A program made the translations under genes and the position numbers. Of a stretch of DNA of 64,000 nucleotides, positions 37,286 through 49,800 are shown piece after piece; within the stretch, counting starts at the first letter, position 1, and each line of letters begins with the position of its first letter. The stretch is from assembly GCA_947623455.1 (NCBI GenBank), contig OX392538.1, positions 23,807,001-23,871,000 on the forward strand, read 5' to 3'. Source of the stretch: Mimachlamys varia (lineage: Eukaryota > Mollusca > Bivalvia > Pectinida > Pectinidae). The notes beneath the pieces were generated by a model that ran no database searches, had not been told where the DNA came from, and saw only the letters and a program-made list of their open reading frames with translations.

Positions 37286-40200
37286 GTAAGCAGCAATGTT
37301 ATTTTAGCGGTTCGTAATACTGAAATCAATACCGTTTTGGTGTATGTAGCAAAGAGATAAACCAATATAAACAGACATTTCACCAAAAAGCACGGACAGC
37401 ATGTTTATGATAAGCTCATTCTAGTTCATGACATGAAACTTGACAGAAAAATCGGTTTATAAGGCTTTTAGCACTAAAACATTGGTTTTATTTACTGATG
37501 GGTGACGTGAAAAGCTGAGAGATTGGTATTAAAATATTAGTCCAACGTAAAGAATAAACAACCATGATTACCATCCATAAGCTGACACAATCCATTATCA
37601 AAATATTGATGATTAACTTTCTAAACATTCGAAACTACAGAGTTAAAGCGCTACAGTTATTTCAATTTGTACTTTGATGTGTAAAATTTGTTTTGTTTTT
37701 GTTGTTGTTTTCTTTCATAGAAAACACAAGTGAAGCTGGCAGCCTGTCTGTGAGGCTCAGGAAGAAAGGAAATGAACTTTATACGTCTGTTACAAAGAGT
37801 ATGGATATCATGGTCAAATATCAGAGGTATAATAAGGCTTCCGACTGCTATTGTAGGGCGTTCGAGGCAGCAACCACGGACGAGGAATCGGTATCTGCCG
37901 CGAAGAATGCCGCAATGGCCCATTGGAGATTAGCAGAGACAGGGATAAAACAACGCAGTACGGCTGGGAAAACTATACGCCATTACAAAGAGGCATTTAG
38001 GTTCTTCTCTTTTGCTTTTAATGAGGGCAACAAGTGCAATACTCTCGACTGGAGACTGAAGCTCTGTTCATCTGTTGACAGTTGTTGGTTGGATTTCACA
38101 AAAACCACGGACATGCATTTCAGCCTCCATGACAGGATAGATCTATATTACCAATGTTTACAGGGAATTGAAATTGATCATCTTAGGGGTAATTTGTATT
38201 TTAATCTCGCAAAGTTCCATTTCCGGAAAGGCGTTACTGCAATTCAGGAAGGTTATTATCAGCGTGGACTGTCTGAAATGAATAACTGTTCTATGCCGAT
38301 TCACGAGGCAAGGAAACAGTGCATGGATGTAGTTAATATAGGACGAGAATGTGACACTCTAGAAGATGACATCGTTATGCATACGTGTACTGCTGAGGCT
38401 ATGCAAGCAATAGATGTTGGTAAGTGATCTATATAGTATCTGTATAGTTGTATTGTAAAAACATTTAATGAAAGAAATCTGTTTTTAATTAAGAAAAAAT
38501 GACTTTTTCCGTCTTTTCTTTACTTGGCTTCTATTAAGATAAACTTTTTTAAAAAAACTTGTTTAGGATTTCTGTACCACTTCACTGCCGTGTTTTATAT
38601 ACAGAGTAATCTCCCCTGAACGTGCCAATGGATATAACTTAACCAAGGCTTGGTCACGACATTCGGTCGACATTATGCAACTTAGTTGATATGAGCGACA
38701 GTAACACAATACGATGCATGGTTCGAATGACGAGTATATTCAAACCTCACTGATATTTGCGAAAACATAACACTGTTGTTGATTTCATTTTCTCGTTTCA
38801 ACCACGCTTTAACTATGTCAAAACAGAAGTCAAAGCATTGGGATTAATTGCAAGAGGTGACAGATACTATTTGCAATAGTTTTCATGAAATCGGGTCAGC
38901 TTTGAGAGTCAAAATCTTGCAAGCAGTACTCAAAAATGTATATGTGTTACAAAATGCTTATACGTGTTTTATATGTATGTACAGGACAGGCGAAAGAACA
39001 AGCGATAAATAGTTTTCGTGTTTTGTGATTTTATACATGATTATATATATATAAATCATTTATAACTCTGTTTCTTAAATATCTGTAAAGGTGACAAGTT
39101 GTTTGTGGAAACAATCAAAGGCGAGGAAGAGATAAATATGGACATGGTCTGGGATGTAGTGGATTGGTACAAAGTTGCCATACTGCGCACGCGCGAGAGA
39201 ACGGAAATGGAACAGGAAGCTATCGCAGCAAGTCGGATTGGCAAAATATATGACAAGATTCTCAAGATGAGGGACAGAGCCAAGGAATACTTCATGAGGT
39301 CTATTCAACTGGCACATAGCATGCATCCACGAACTTTCACCCTGGAGGGTAAATTGAATATTTATTTATTGTTTCTACATCTGTTCTATCGATAAGTAAG
39401 CCCAATCTGTTTGACCAATATAAAACAATCCCGGCTCCCTATCCCTATCAAAAACCGGTGTGCATAGATGCAACATTTACTCCTATCGCTAAATCTTGCT
39501 ATAAGCTGCTGCTGTGATCACATTCTAAGACATATGCTATTGATGGCAAAATAAACAAGAGGCCAAAGGCCACGAGACTCTCGGTCAATAAAACATGCTT
39601 TTGGTCAATATTGCTCGGAACTGTGAGGATGTATATATGATACAGCATAGATGTAATATGAATATAAGCCAGCAATCCTTTATATCCTAGTTCAAAACTA
39701 AAATGACTGCCCATCATTACACTCCTTGTACCAGATTTTATGTGGTAACAGACTACAGCTTCTTACCATCATTAAGCTGACAATGCTTTGATTTGGAAGG
39801 TATTGTTTTAATTTCAAATTTGAATTCTTATTGAACTTGAAATACTTCATAAGGAAATTAAGATAATTATGGAGCCATCTGAATTATTGAGCCAATTTCC
39901 AAATCTTATTTTTTTAATCGGTAAGTCAACAATGCTTCAGCTTGGAGCCGGGAATGCATCAACTCTCCGTGGCATAATCTATTAGAATGTGTTCCGTTTT
40001 CACCTGAGATAACAGCCAGTCCCCCCACAATTCAACCTACTTTGATCCCACGCTATATGTGTAGCAGGCACATTGGTTTCGCATTTTTTCTTTGGTTCTC
40101 CACACAATATGTATTTGCACTTCAATAAATAGAAAACAAAACACCCAGTTTTTGGACTATTTGCACTAGCAAACAATTACACACTAAAGAAAACAAGGGA

Positions 40201-42319
40201 AAATCAATGCACAAATATGGGAACAGAACCTGTTGATGCGCTTGATGACAACTTGTATATAGAGTGTTTCTATTGTCCTTACTGTAATATCACAACACGG
40301 ATAACGATAGATAGTTCTATATTAGTTTTACATCAATTGTAGAAGTTCCAATGAAAAGGCTCTGGTTTCCATTTATGCACATGTATTCAGCGCTGCATAT
40401 ATAGATATATGATTACAATAAATCTACATGTGTAAAACATTGCTTAAATGATACGAGCTGTAACGGGAGAGGCCACGGGACATGTGTGCCGCGCGACTAG
40501 TTTACCCCTCCTGTTTACCCCCTCCTGTTTACCCCCTCCTGTTTACCCCTCCAGTTAACCCCTCCTGTTTACCCCCTCCTCACTACATCAACTGCTGGTT
40601 ACTAAAATTTATATAACATCTTTAGGTTCATTAAATATGGTTAGAAATATAAAAAGCATTTTCCAAAAGTTGATGTGTACCAAGTCGCACGAATTGCTTT
40701 AACTTGTCAAACGCACAAAATTCTGCCACAAAATTGCAGTTTTTATGCCCAGTACGGCTAAAGGCTCTCGGCGGTGCGAGAGCCTTCGCCGAGAGCCAAA
40801 AAACTAATGAAATCAAAATATTAAAATAATGTTTATCTCATGAATATGCATATATTCAGCACTGGTTTAATATAATTGATATAGAATATACTGATTACCC
40901 TTAAGTCACTGTACTTTTAATGTGATACAGTTCTTACTGATTGATTACAAGGATACTGATACATTGATACATACAGTATAGTTACCTGAGCATACGCTGT
41001 TAAAATATTTATCCTCATTACTTATATTTATTACATTTTTACCAGTGAAATATCAAAAATTATTCATTCTATAAAAGTGATATATTTCTCTAGTGAGAAA
41101 TGTGAAAAATATATATCACTTTTTCTGATTTGACCAATCAGAACGCTGCTTACAAACGACATTTTGGAAAATTAAAAGCTGAAACCTTATATTTTGCTAT
41201 AAAAATGTAATAAACAGAATATCTAACAGTTTCTTAAGTATTACCAAACATATTTCCCTCGTGTGGCAGACACAGTTAGATATCCTCTATTTATTTGATT
41301 GATTGTATTTCATTTAATTCAGACTGGTTTAAGGACGCTTCTAGTGCTCTACAAAAGTACCAAGAGGAGAAACAAGCAGAGGACGATGCAGAATGGAATA
41401 AAGCAAGAGAGGAGATAAAGAAGGAAATGAAAGAACAATTGGACGAATTGGAAGAGGGTGACAAAAAGAGGGATCTTGAGTTTCTTGACTTTGTATACAA
41501 GTAAGTCTGTAAACATAAGCACCACTCACCTAGCAGAATACTACAATACCATTCCCACAGTTCAGCGATACAAAACAGAATACATTGTTTTTACTCATTG
41601 AGTGATGTTGGGGCATATAATGTGACAATCTTACTTAATATGGGCCCTCTATTTACAAAGATGACGTAACACACACACGTTCTGCATCTTTTGAATTTAG
41701 TTATAGATACAGTATGTTGAAAAAATGAATTACACTCTATCCTACAGCTGTTTCGCCCTTCTGGGATGCTGGGCCGAACGATGGGAATCCAAAATTTCTA
41801 AACTAATGTAGAATCGGAAGGGTCGGGTGCGTACTAAAAAATGTGTATATAATGTACCGTGCCACTACCCAAATTGGATAACTGGCTATGGAGGATCCAG
41901 CAAGCCTCGGGGACTAAAAATCCACATACCTTATCACGTTCGGAAACATATTATATTTTAATACCGTGTCATGGCCTTACTTTCTTCTTTTCGGCAATAT
42001 TCCAAAAACAAAAACGATAAAAATTAGAAATATCAAATATATGTGTATCTACCATTAAGGGAGAAACAATTCTTTTTTTTCTCTTTTGTTTCTTAGGAAA
42101 TATCCGCCAAAGAATCCAGTACACAAGAAGATATTTGTTCTACCAGAAGATACATCTGAAATCGATACGGGTCAAACAAAGAAACTGTATCAGAAAGCTG
42201 TAGTGAATTACCACCCAGACAGGGCGAATGTGGAGGAAAACGGCCTCCAGTGGAAGGTGATGACGGAAGAAATTACCAAGCGCCTTACTCGTCGGTACAA
42301 CCAGTTGAAGGGAAGCTGA
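36799..42319 (+). CDS. N-myristoylation-signal TPR-like/J-domain protein, tandem copy B (intact, 614 aa)
   Basis: The exons are 36799-37285, 37721-38419, 39091-39348, 41323-41500 and 42097-42319 (487, 699, 258, 178 and 223 nt), with GT/AG junctions and an open frame of 614 codons plus stop. The start is the first ATG in frame, with G at -3 and G at +4. The N-terminus MGCVDSKQ fits N-myristoylation (G2, S6) with a palmitoylatable C3. Residues 10-162 are Lys/Glu/Ser/Asn-rich and probably disordered. Residues 163-480 are TPR-like helices, including ASRIGKIY...AKEYFMRSIQLAHSM. Residues about 482-540 form a charged helix. Residues 541-614 form the J domain: KKLYQKAVVNYHPDRAN (HPD 580-582), then a helix III, with no further domain. 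Inference: a membrane-tethered Hsp70 co-chaperone. DNAJC3 and DNAJC7 also combine TPR with J, but without this tail. I do not recognise the gene. Confidence 0.86.
39545..39600 (+). repeat. Short bivalve-type 'ACAAGAGGCC' repeat end
   Basis: ATAAACAAGAGGCCAAAGGCC resembles the start of a very common bivalve interspersed repeat. Only this end is recognisable. It is in intron 3 of copy B. Confidence 0.4.
40501..40581. repeat. Minisatellite, six 13-14 bp units, G-rich on the minus strand
   Basis: Six units of TTTACCCC(C)TCCTG type (13, 14, 14, 13, 13 and 14 bp) fill 81 bp exactly. The minus strand carries repeated GGAGGGG(G)TAAACA and so has closely spaced G-tracts that could form a quadruplex. 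It lies in intron 3 of copy B. Confidence 0.9.
40763..40797. repeat. GC-rich perfect 11-bp stem hairpin
   Basis: GGCTCTCGGCG and CGCCGAGAGCC flank a 13-nt loop that itself contains GAGAGCC. It stands out from the AT-rich intron. Function unknown. Confidence 0.75.
41650..41915 (+). repeat. Interspersed repeat family D in copy B intron 4
   Basis: GATGACGTAACACACACACG, 'TTATAGATACAGTAT', GGGAATCCAAAATTTCTAAAC, 'GGGTGCGTACTAAAA' and CCTCGGGGACTAAAA follow 16320-16665 in order. Confidence 0.7.
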
Positions 42320-42403
42320 AGTTGATTTCCAATTCCATTAAAGATCAGAGTCACACATACAGGAGATTGCATATTCGAAAACTATAAATAGAAAAAAATT
42401 GGA

Positions 42404-42409
42404 AATAAA
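42404..42409 (+). terminator. Probable poly(A) signal of J-domain copy B
   Basis: AATAAA lies 85 nt after the stop codon, the expected position for a short 3' UTR. Confidence 0.6.
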
Positions 42410-43533
42410 AAGTATCTTGGCATTATTTCCATTCATCAACATGTCTCTTAAGAGGTTAACCTCCAAATGTAGTCGTATTTAGCCTACGTTGGGATGTCCC
42501 CTTCTGCCAATCATTTCAAACAGATTTCATGCACTTTTTTATCCAAATTTGTATCATATGGCAAAGTTTGTCGAATGTTTAACTGTCATTTGGTAAGCTT
42601 ATGCTATCTTCTGATTGGCTAATGGAAAGATGACCTACACGCGATCCTTAGCAGGATATTGTTACATAGTCCACGCATCAGATAAGTAATCGGCAGTGAG
42701 GCGACGATCTTACATATCAGAAAGCACGATTCGATGGCAATAATTGGGCAGAATATATAACAGCCTTTTCGAAATGATTTCGGGAGGGGGGAGAGGAACA
42801 GCATATTGTCTTCAACCACAAAAGGTCCATCGGTACAACGTAAGTTAAAATAACATATATCTAAGAAACTCAAAAAGGTGCAGTTTATTAGTTGTTTTTC
42901 TGTATTTACTGTGTTAATGTGTTAGTGATCAAAGTATAACTTACTATACACAAATTTCGCTTTTATATATTATGCTTATTTAAAAAATCCCGTATTTCGT
43001 ACTCTCAACTCTTTTGCAATGTTGATAATCTTTTATTATTTATATTTGTAAATTCATTGTTTCAACGAATAGAACACGCACAATTGTATTTGAAATTACT
43101 ATTTGCTATTTACAGCAACTGTAATAATTTGAATTATTATTATTCACGTAGTAACACTGTATCGATATATTCCACTGTTTTATTAAAAGAAACATAGAAG
43201 TTACCTCCCTTCCCGTACATACTACTTACAGCGAAAAGAATTCCGAGTAAAAGCCTTTTATACACATTCACCAATATCCACATTAAGTATACCTGTCCCA
43301 CTTCAATGTTCTTTTAAATTTCCGTTTAGTGGTTTACTTTGGCACATTTGAGCTAATACACTTTCGTTGAATACACAAAGAATAGCACAAACAGAAAGCA
43401 GAAGCAACAATAATGGGGTAGCTCTGATGTCAAGAGTTCATATATGGTTCGTTGGCAATATCTTATATATAGAGGTTACACAACGAGTGGTTGTTCGATA
43501 TAGAATTTATTTCACTCTCGTAAATTATTTTTC

Positions 43534-43576
43534 AAAAGTTACAAAAGACACTCAGCGAATGTCTTTTGTAACTTTT
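43534..43576. repeat. Perfect 17-bp hairpin
   Basis: AAAAGTTACAAAAGACA and TGTCTTTTGTAACTTTT flank a 9-nt loop. Confidence 0.8.
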
Positions 43577-44697
43577 AAAAAAATAAAATATATACTTTTG
43601 CTCACCAGCACGGATGCTAAAGGATATTTGTATAGATTTAGCATTACTTAGTGTTTTTGACCTCTATATGTTTTGCTAAAAAAGCATATACACTAAAAAT
43701 ATTTTTACTGTGTACCTTATAGGAGATTTTATCATAGTTTCACTGTTTACCTAAACATGACAGTGTAATAAGACATATGGGGTTAGTTAATAACATTGTT
43801 TGTGGTAGCTTATCTAGGATTAATAATGATGTAAATCGTATGTTTGTTTATATACAATATTTTTCTATCATGAATACATTAATATCACAACTATAAAACT
43901 GATGTTTCTGTTATCATTCTTTTGTATTTTAAATTGATTTATTTATATAAATTTATATGGTTCTGAAACGCCATTAATAATGAATATGTGGTATCATTTG
44001 GCACTTTATTGAAAAGCCCATATATCTAACCCTAACTCTAACCCCTAGTGGGTAGATCTATAAGTTACAAGGTCAGTGTAAAGAATCGAAGATACGGCGC
44101 CCATTCATGATATAAATATATCGGTCTGTTGTCCGTCTATATGTATGTTCGTCTCCGGTGATTATTAATGTTCACCGTTCTGCAATTTGTGTTATATAGA
44201 TCCACAATACGGTTTTCCAATATCTGTGAAATCCTTTTCTTTTTGATGGAAAAAAAAGAGATCTGATTCTACAAAAATACTGTGATATCTAGATTAATGA
44301 AACAAAAATCATTTCTTCATAAATATTTATTTTTCATTTTTTTTGTATGACAATGTATGCCATTTGTGTTGTGTTTATATTCTAACGCATTTTATAGTTT
44401 CTGAGCTTATTCTGGTAGTTGAAAGTGAGATCAAAAGACACTTCCAAGTCCAGGGTGTAGGACAGGCAAATTCTATACAAATCATGGTATCAAAGCCATT
44501 GTTAAACTTTCATTTTTGTTTTAGCGAAAACGTTAACCTCCATAATGGCTATACTACGTTCACAATTTTGACATAACTTGTTGGAAAATGTATCTTCTTG
44601 TCTTCTGTCTTGATTCAGCTTGTGTTGAAGTTTGAAACGGAGAAACACGTAGTATTAAATTGAAAGAAAAAAAACTTCTAACCACTTCCTTTGAGGA

Positions 44698-44831
44698 GTG
44701 AGTATTTGTTTGTCATGTGTTATAATAAAGATATAATGCTTCCTTTTGTATCCTTATAATTATATTCAACTAAATTTACATTCTTATTTCATGACTCGAC
44801 AAAGTGATAGGGCATGCGATATTTTCACTTT
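44698..44831 (+). repeat. Direct repeat, left member (partner 47437-47565)
   Basis: GTGAGTATTTGTTTGTCATG, then 'AAAGATATAATGCTTCCTTT' and GCGATATTTTCACTTT, recur in order 2.74 kb downstream within intron 1 of copy C. The pair brackets exon 1 of copy C. Confidence 0.75.
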
Positions 44832-45989
44832 TTATTTTACACATTTGACAAAATAAAAGTGTATTCTGAACCAAGGTTTACTGTAAAATAAAAAGTTTTA
44901 TTAGAACATTTCTATATAAGGATAAACATTTATTAGATCAACATACTATGCATTCACATAACTAGATTGTACAAAACACATTTATTAACGCGTTTCGAGA
45001 TTGTGTGATCTCATTTCAACTACCTGTATGTACGTCGGTAACAGGTGCACTGTGCGTTATTCAATCGTATCACTATATGGCAAAAACGTGTTAAGGACCA
45101 GTACCTTGGAATATTGTCAATTACCTATGCAGGTATATATCAATACTTACTGATACGTCATTGTGCCGATAACAGTAGTTTTTGATTTGATTATAACCGA
45201 TGGCTGGGAACGTACGAGTAACAATCAGGCGAGTTATACAGGTATGGATAATACTCTCAATAACTTTTATAATAAGTACTGATGCAAATAAAGAAATCAC
45301 ACGAAATGTTAAGTTGTAAATGCTATCATGTACGAGTACATATTTTTTATGTTTACCATATTGACGGCTATATAGATTCATTTGTTACCCACTGCACATA
45401 GGCCCGACATTTTGCCATGTATCATGTTATGCCCGAAATTAAACTGGTATGTTGAAGGACTAGGTGCAGCCATATTGTTGTCACCTGGTTGAATATTGTA
45501 GTACATATATATGTAATGGAAGTTTAATGTTACCTTTCAACACATTGCCTTTCAATATATAGCACAAGTTTTATTCTATTGTGTAATATTGATATAAAAT
45601 GCAGTTCAGGCACAAAAATTAAATAAAGAATTGTTCATTCGTTCAAGATGGAAAAATGGAAATAGCTCAAAACAATATATCGGAAAGCACATATTTTGCT
45701 TTGTAACGATTAACCATATAACATTTACCTTTACAAAATGCTTGAACGACTTTATTGTTATTAGTCCGGCGTGTGAATATGTTGATAGTTCCAAATTAAG
45801 GACAAACGAGCATATTCGGTTTTATACAACGGTTAGATTATTAAATTGAAAATACTCATTAACATGTTCAGTATTACATCTATATGTAATAAGAATATTT
45901 TCTCTCATATCTCATATCTCATATGTTGAATAGTTTGCCCATGGAAGAAAGCTATTTAAGAAGAATATATCTTATATAGCATATCATGC

Positions 45990-46029
45990 GACGTGACGTC
46001 ACAATGGCTTAACAAGGACGTGACGTCAC
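45990..46029. promoter_or_regulatory. Two CRE-like sites upstream of J-domain copy C
   Basis: The 13-mer GACGTGACGTCAC occurs at 45990-46002 and 46017-46029. Each contains the perfect CREB/ATF palindrome TGACGTCA. They are 0.8 kb upstream of the copy C start codon. Similar palindromes also occur in repeats elsewhere in the window (for example near 5100), so a role is uncertain. Confidence 0.35.
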
Positions 46030-46308
46030 GAATAGGTAAAATATGAGGCCGTAAACAGAAAATGACGACATGATGAAATTAAAACCTTTCACAAAATTTT
46101 CACAATAAACATTACAAAGGTGAAACTAATTTTTCTGTGCAAATTTTGTTTGAAAATATGGAATATATTTAAATTCGTTGTCTGATTCATTTTCGTCAAC
46201 AAAACTTAAGGAAACAGTTGACATTTTCAAAATGGTAGCCAGTCAAAACGTATGTTCATGGTTTTTGGGCTTATTCGGATAGTTTATAGGAAAAAGAAAT
46301 ATTTTTCA

Positions 46309-46431
46309 TGACCAAAGGTGTAAGATAGCGAAATTCCATCCTCGGGGTTTTCAAATTTGGCAACAGCCTCAGGTTTTTTCCAAATTTGAAAACCCTTAGG
46401 GTAGAATTTCCCTATCTTACGTTCCTGGTCA
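46309..46431. repeat. Foldback element with arms of about 50 bp
   Basis: TGACCA...GTAAGATAG.GAAATTC...GGGTTTTCAAATTTGG pairs with CCAAATTTGAAAACCC...GAATTTC.CTATCTTAC...TGGTCA around a loop of about 19 nt. It ends about 410 bp upstream of the copy C start codon. Confidence 0.8.
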
Positions 46432-46843
46432 TTTAAGAGTCTTAAAGTCATTAATGATAAACAATTAATACGACCAGCATAGGTATTCTATGTATTGTTC
46501 TTTCCTGGGTCATTAGCGGGTACTCAAGTTTCCTCAAATATAAAAATAACTTGTTCCATAGTTGTTGTTAAGTGATAGTAGCTTTTTATAACATTTTGGA
46601 TGATGTATTAATCATGTGCCTTATCTCATACAAATTGTTTGTAGTTTCCAGACCAGATATCCACAGGTTGGCCACAGACTATGATTAACAATTAACCACT
46701 GTCAACTCAGTGAAACTTGTGATATACCGCAGCCTCTCAAATACGCACGCAGTCAAAGCACACACATCTACATCGCATGCAGCGGAAGGTCATCCTTAAA
46801 TCACTCTAGTTTTTTGATAAGATATAAAAACATCCAAACCATT

Positions 46844-49800
46844 ATGGGAAGTCTTGTTAGTAAGGAGAATAATGATACACCAGAGCATCACTGTATCACC
46901 ACAAAAAGAAAACGAGCTAAACGACAATCAAAGAAAAGACGAAAACGTAACAAAGACGTTCTCACAAATAAAAATGATGAATCGAACGTTATATTCACGA
47001 AAGAAAATAACAGTAAAGAATATGACAAACCATCTGGAGAATACGTGGATTGTTACAGTATGACTACTAAGAAGAAGAATGATGTATCAAATGCTTACGT
47101 TTTGGACGCAACTAACAGCGAGGAATCTGAGGAATCATCTGATGAATACTGGGATTGCTACACAGAAGTTCCCAGGAAGAGAAATAATGCACACGCAGAC
47201 AAAATTACTAATTGTGAAGGAGACGAAGAAACATCAGATAAAAAGCAGGAGCGTAACTCAAAGACACCAACGACAACAACAGCAGCCCTAACAAGAAACC
47301 ACCTCCCACAGCAGGTAAAGGGAGATAAATAAGTGTATTCCTGAGGCTGAGGGGTCATTACAATGGTACAATGTATTATTTTGCCACATTGATAATTCTT
47401 AATATACTAATTTTTCAAAAGTTTTGATCTATTAGAGTGAGTATTGGTTTGTCATGTGTTGGTAAAGATATCATGCTTCCTTTACAAAAATTATATGCTT
47501 ATAATCATATTCAAATACATTCTCATGACACAACCAAGTGATAGGGGATGCGATATTTTCACTTTGCCATACACCTTAATGTACTTTATTGTGTCAAATC
47601 CGTAAACATAAGTTCTCCCCATTGTTATTCATATAACCTAAACTACTGAGCATTCAACATTAACATCATTAATCACATGAGTTAATAAGCCGTCGATTCC
47701 TGGCGTCAGAAATGTTCAAAGTGAGGCGAAATGGATTGACCTTCGATATAACGCTTTTGTTCGTTACGTAGTGAATAAGACATTTTATGATGAGTTAAAG
47801 TCAGCGTTTGTTTCTTACCCTGGACAAAGATATCCAAATTTTACAATTTGAGATTTTCTTATTAAACCCTAGGGGTTGAGACAATCTACACATTCAAAGC
47901 AATGCATTCAACCCGGCAACAGTACATTGACAACGGTTACACAGGACGATAATCAGGGCTTCATATGCTCATGCCAAATTTCATCGCAAGCTATTCCAAA
48001 CGGTCAATCACATTCAGCGTAACTGCCCAGAATTATTTATATGATTTGTTTCCTTTCTACAGAAAACAAGAGTGAAGCTGACAGCTTGTCTGTGAGGCTG
48101 AGAAAGGAAGGTAATGATAGCTACACTTCTGTCACAGAGGGTCTGTGTAGAGCGATCAGACTAAGTAGGTTTAGTAAAGCAGCCGACTGCTATTGTAGGG
48201 CCTTTGAGGCGGCGACAGATTACGAAGAATCAGTACCTGCCGCGAAGAATGCGGCAAGGGCCTACTGGAAATTAGCAGAGGTAGGAATGGAGTACCACAG
48301 TACAGCTTCGGACAGTGTACTCCACTACAGAGAGGCTTTCAGGTTTTTCTCCTTTGCATATAAGCATGGAATCCCCCGTAATTCCCCAGCTTGGAAAACG
48401 ACGCTTTTCAAGTACATTGACGGCTGTTGGTTGGATTTTAGAAACTCAACCGACAATCACTTTGATATGGAAAATAAGATAGATGCATATTACAATATCC
48501 TACAGACAGTTGAAATAGACTTTGTTAGGGGTAATTGTTATCTTAACCTCGCACGATTCCATTTCCGGAACGGCGTGACTGCAATTCAGGATGGTTTTTA
48601 TCAGCGTGGGCTGTCCGAAATGAATAACTGTTCTATGCCAATTCACGAAGCTAGGAAACATTGCTTGGATGCAAAGCTTGTAGGACTGGAATGTGATGCG
48701 ATCGAGGATGACGTCATTATGCATCAGTGTACTGTGGATGCTATGCAAGCAATAGCTGTGGGTAAGTTGTACCTTCTGTAAAATGTATTTAGTTTTGCGC
48801 ACTCAAAATGTGTAACACAAACGAATTTAAATATGTAAAATGATGAAATGGCGTATTGACAATACTTGCTAAAGAGAGCAATATACAAAACCTCTAAGAC
48901 AATATTTTCGAATGTAAATGTAGTCGAATCGAATTTGGCAAATGAGCAACCGTATTGTGATTGGCGGTTTTAGACTCGTATTATAACTGTTGTCATTCAG
49001 GAAAATCATAATTTTACATGACTTAATTGTATTGTTTCAGTATTTTGCGGTCTATCAAATCGAAAACGTTCCATTAATCACATGTTAATATATTCCAAAT
49101 CAGAGCACAATGTATAATTAATATGTAATTGAGACCATTGAATTTAATTGCACTGTGAGTGTTAATGCAATCTTCTTATTCATATATATATACATGTAAA
49201 AAAATAATACTTTGCTGTAGATTCAGGGAAAGCATGAAGAGTCGACTAATATGGGAACTTCTGAATCGAAAATTTTCTTTATTTCGTAAAGAAGGCGTTA
49301 CAGAGATTTTTAGCACTCTGCTTGTCCCGTCGCTACACTTCAAACTTTCTGTTTGTTTTTAAAGGAGGTGACACCAAACCAAAAAGCTCAAAAACAAGAA
49401 TAAGTATGATTTATACATTAATTTTTACGTACTTTTGAAGGTGACAAATTGTTCGAGATGGTCATCAAGGAAGATGAGAAAGTAAATATGGAGATGATCT
49501 GGGACGTGATCGATTGGTACAAAGTTGCTGTACTGCGCACGCGCGAGAGAACGGAAATGGAACAAGAAGCTATAGCAACAAGTCGGATAGGCAAGATATA
49601 TGACAAGGTTCTCAAGATGAAGGACAAAGCTAAGGAATACTTGATGCGGTCTATCCAACTGGCACATAGCATGCATCCGCGAACTTTCAACACGGAGGGT
49701 AAATCGAACATGTCATTATTTTTTCAGAGGATGGTCTTCGCCTAAATGATACAGGATTCAAAAATGTTTAATCTGTATCAATATAAATGTTGCTAAGATG

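Larger units (their letters stand above)
42320..46843. other. Intergenic region between J-domain copies B and C
   Basis: No coding exon is recognised, and the open frames here are short and unrelated to anything I know. Visible features are a hairpin (43534-43576), the left member of a direct-repeat pair (44698-44831), two CRE-like sites (45990-46029) and a foldback (46309-46431). Confidence 0.6.
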
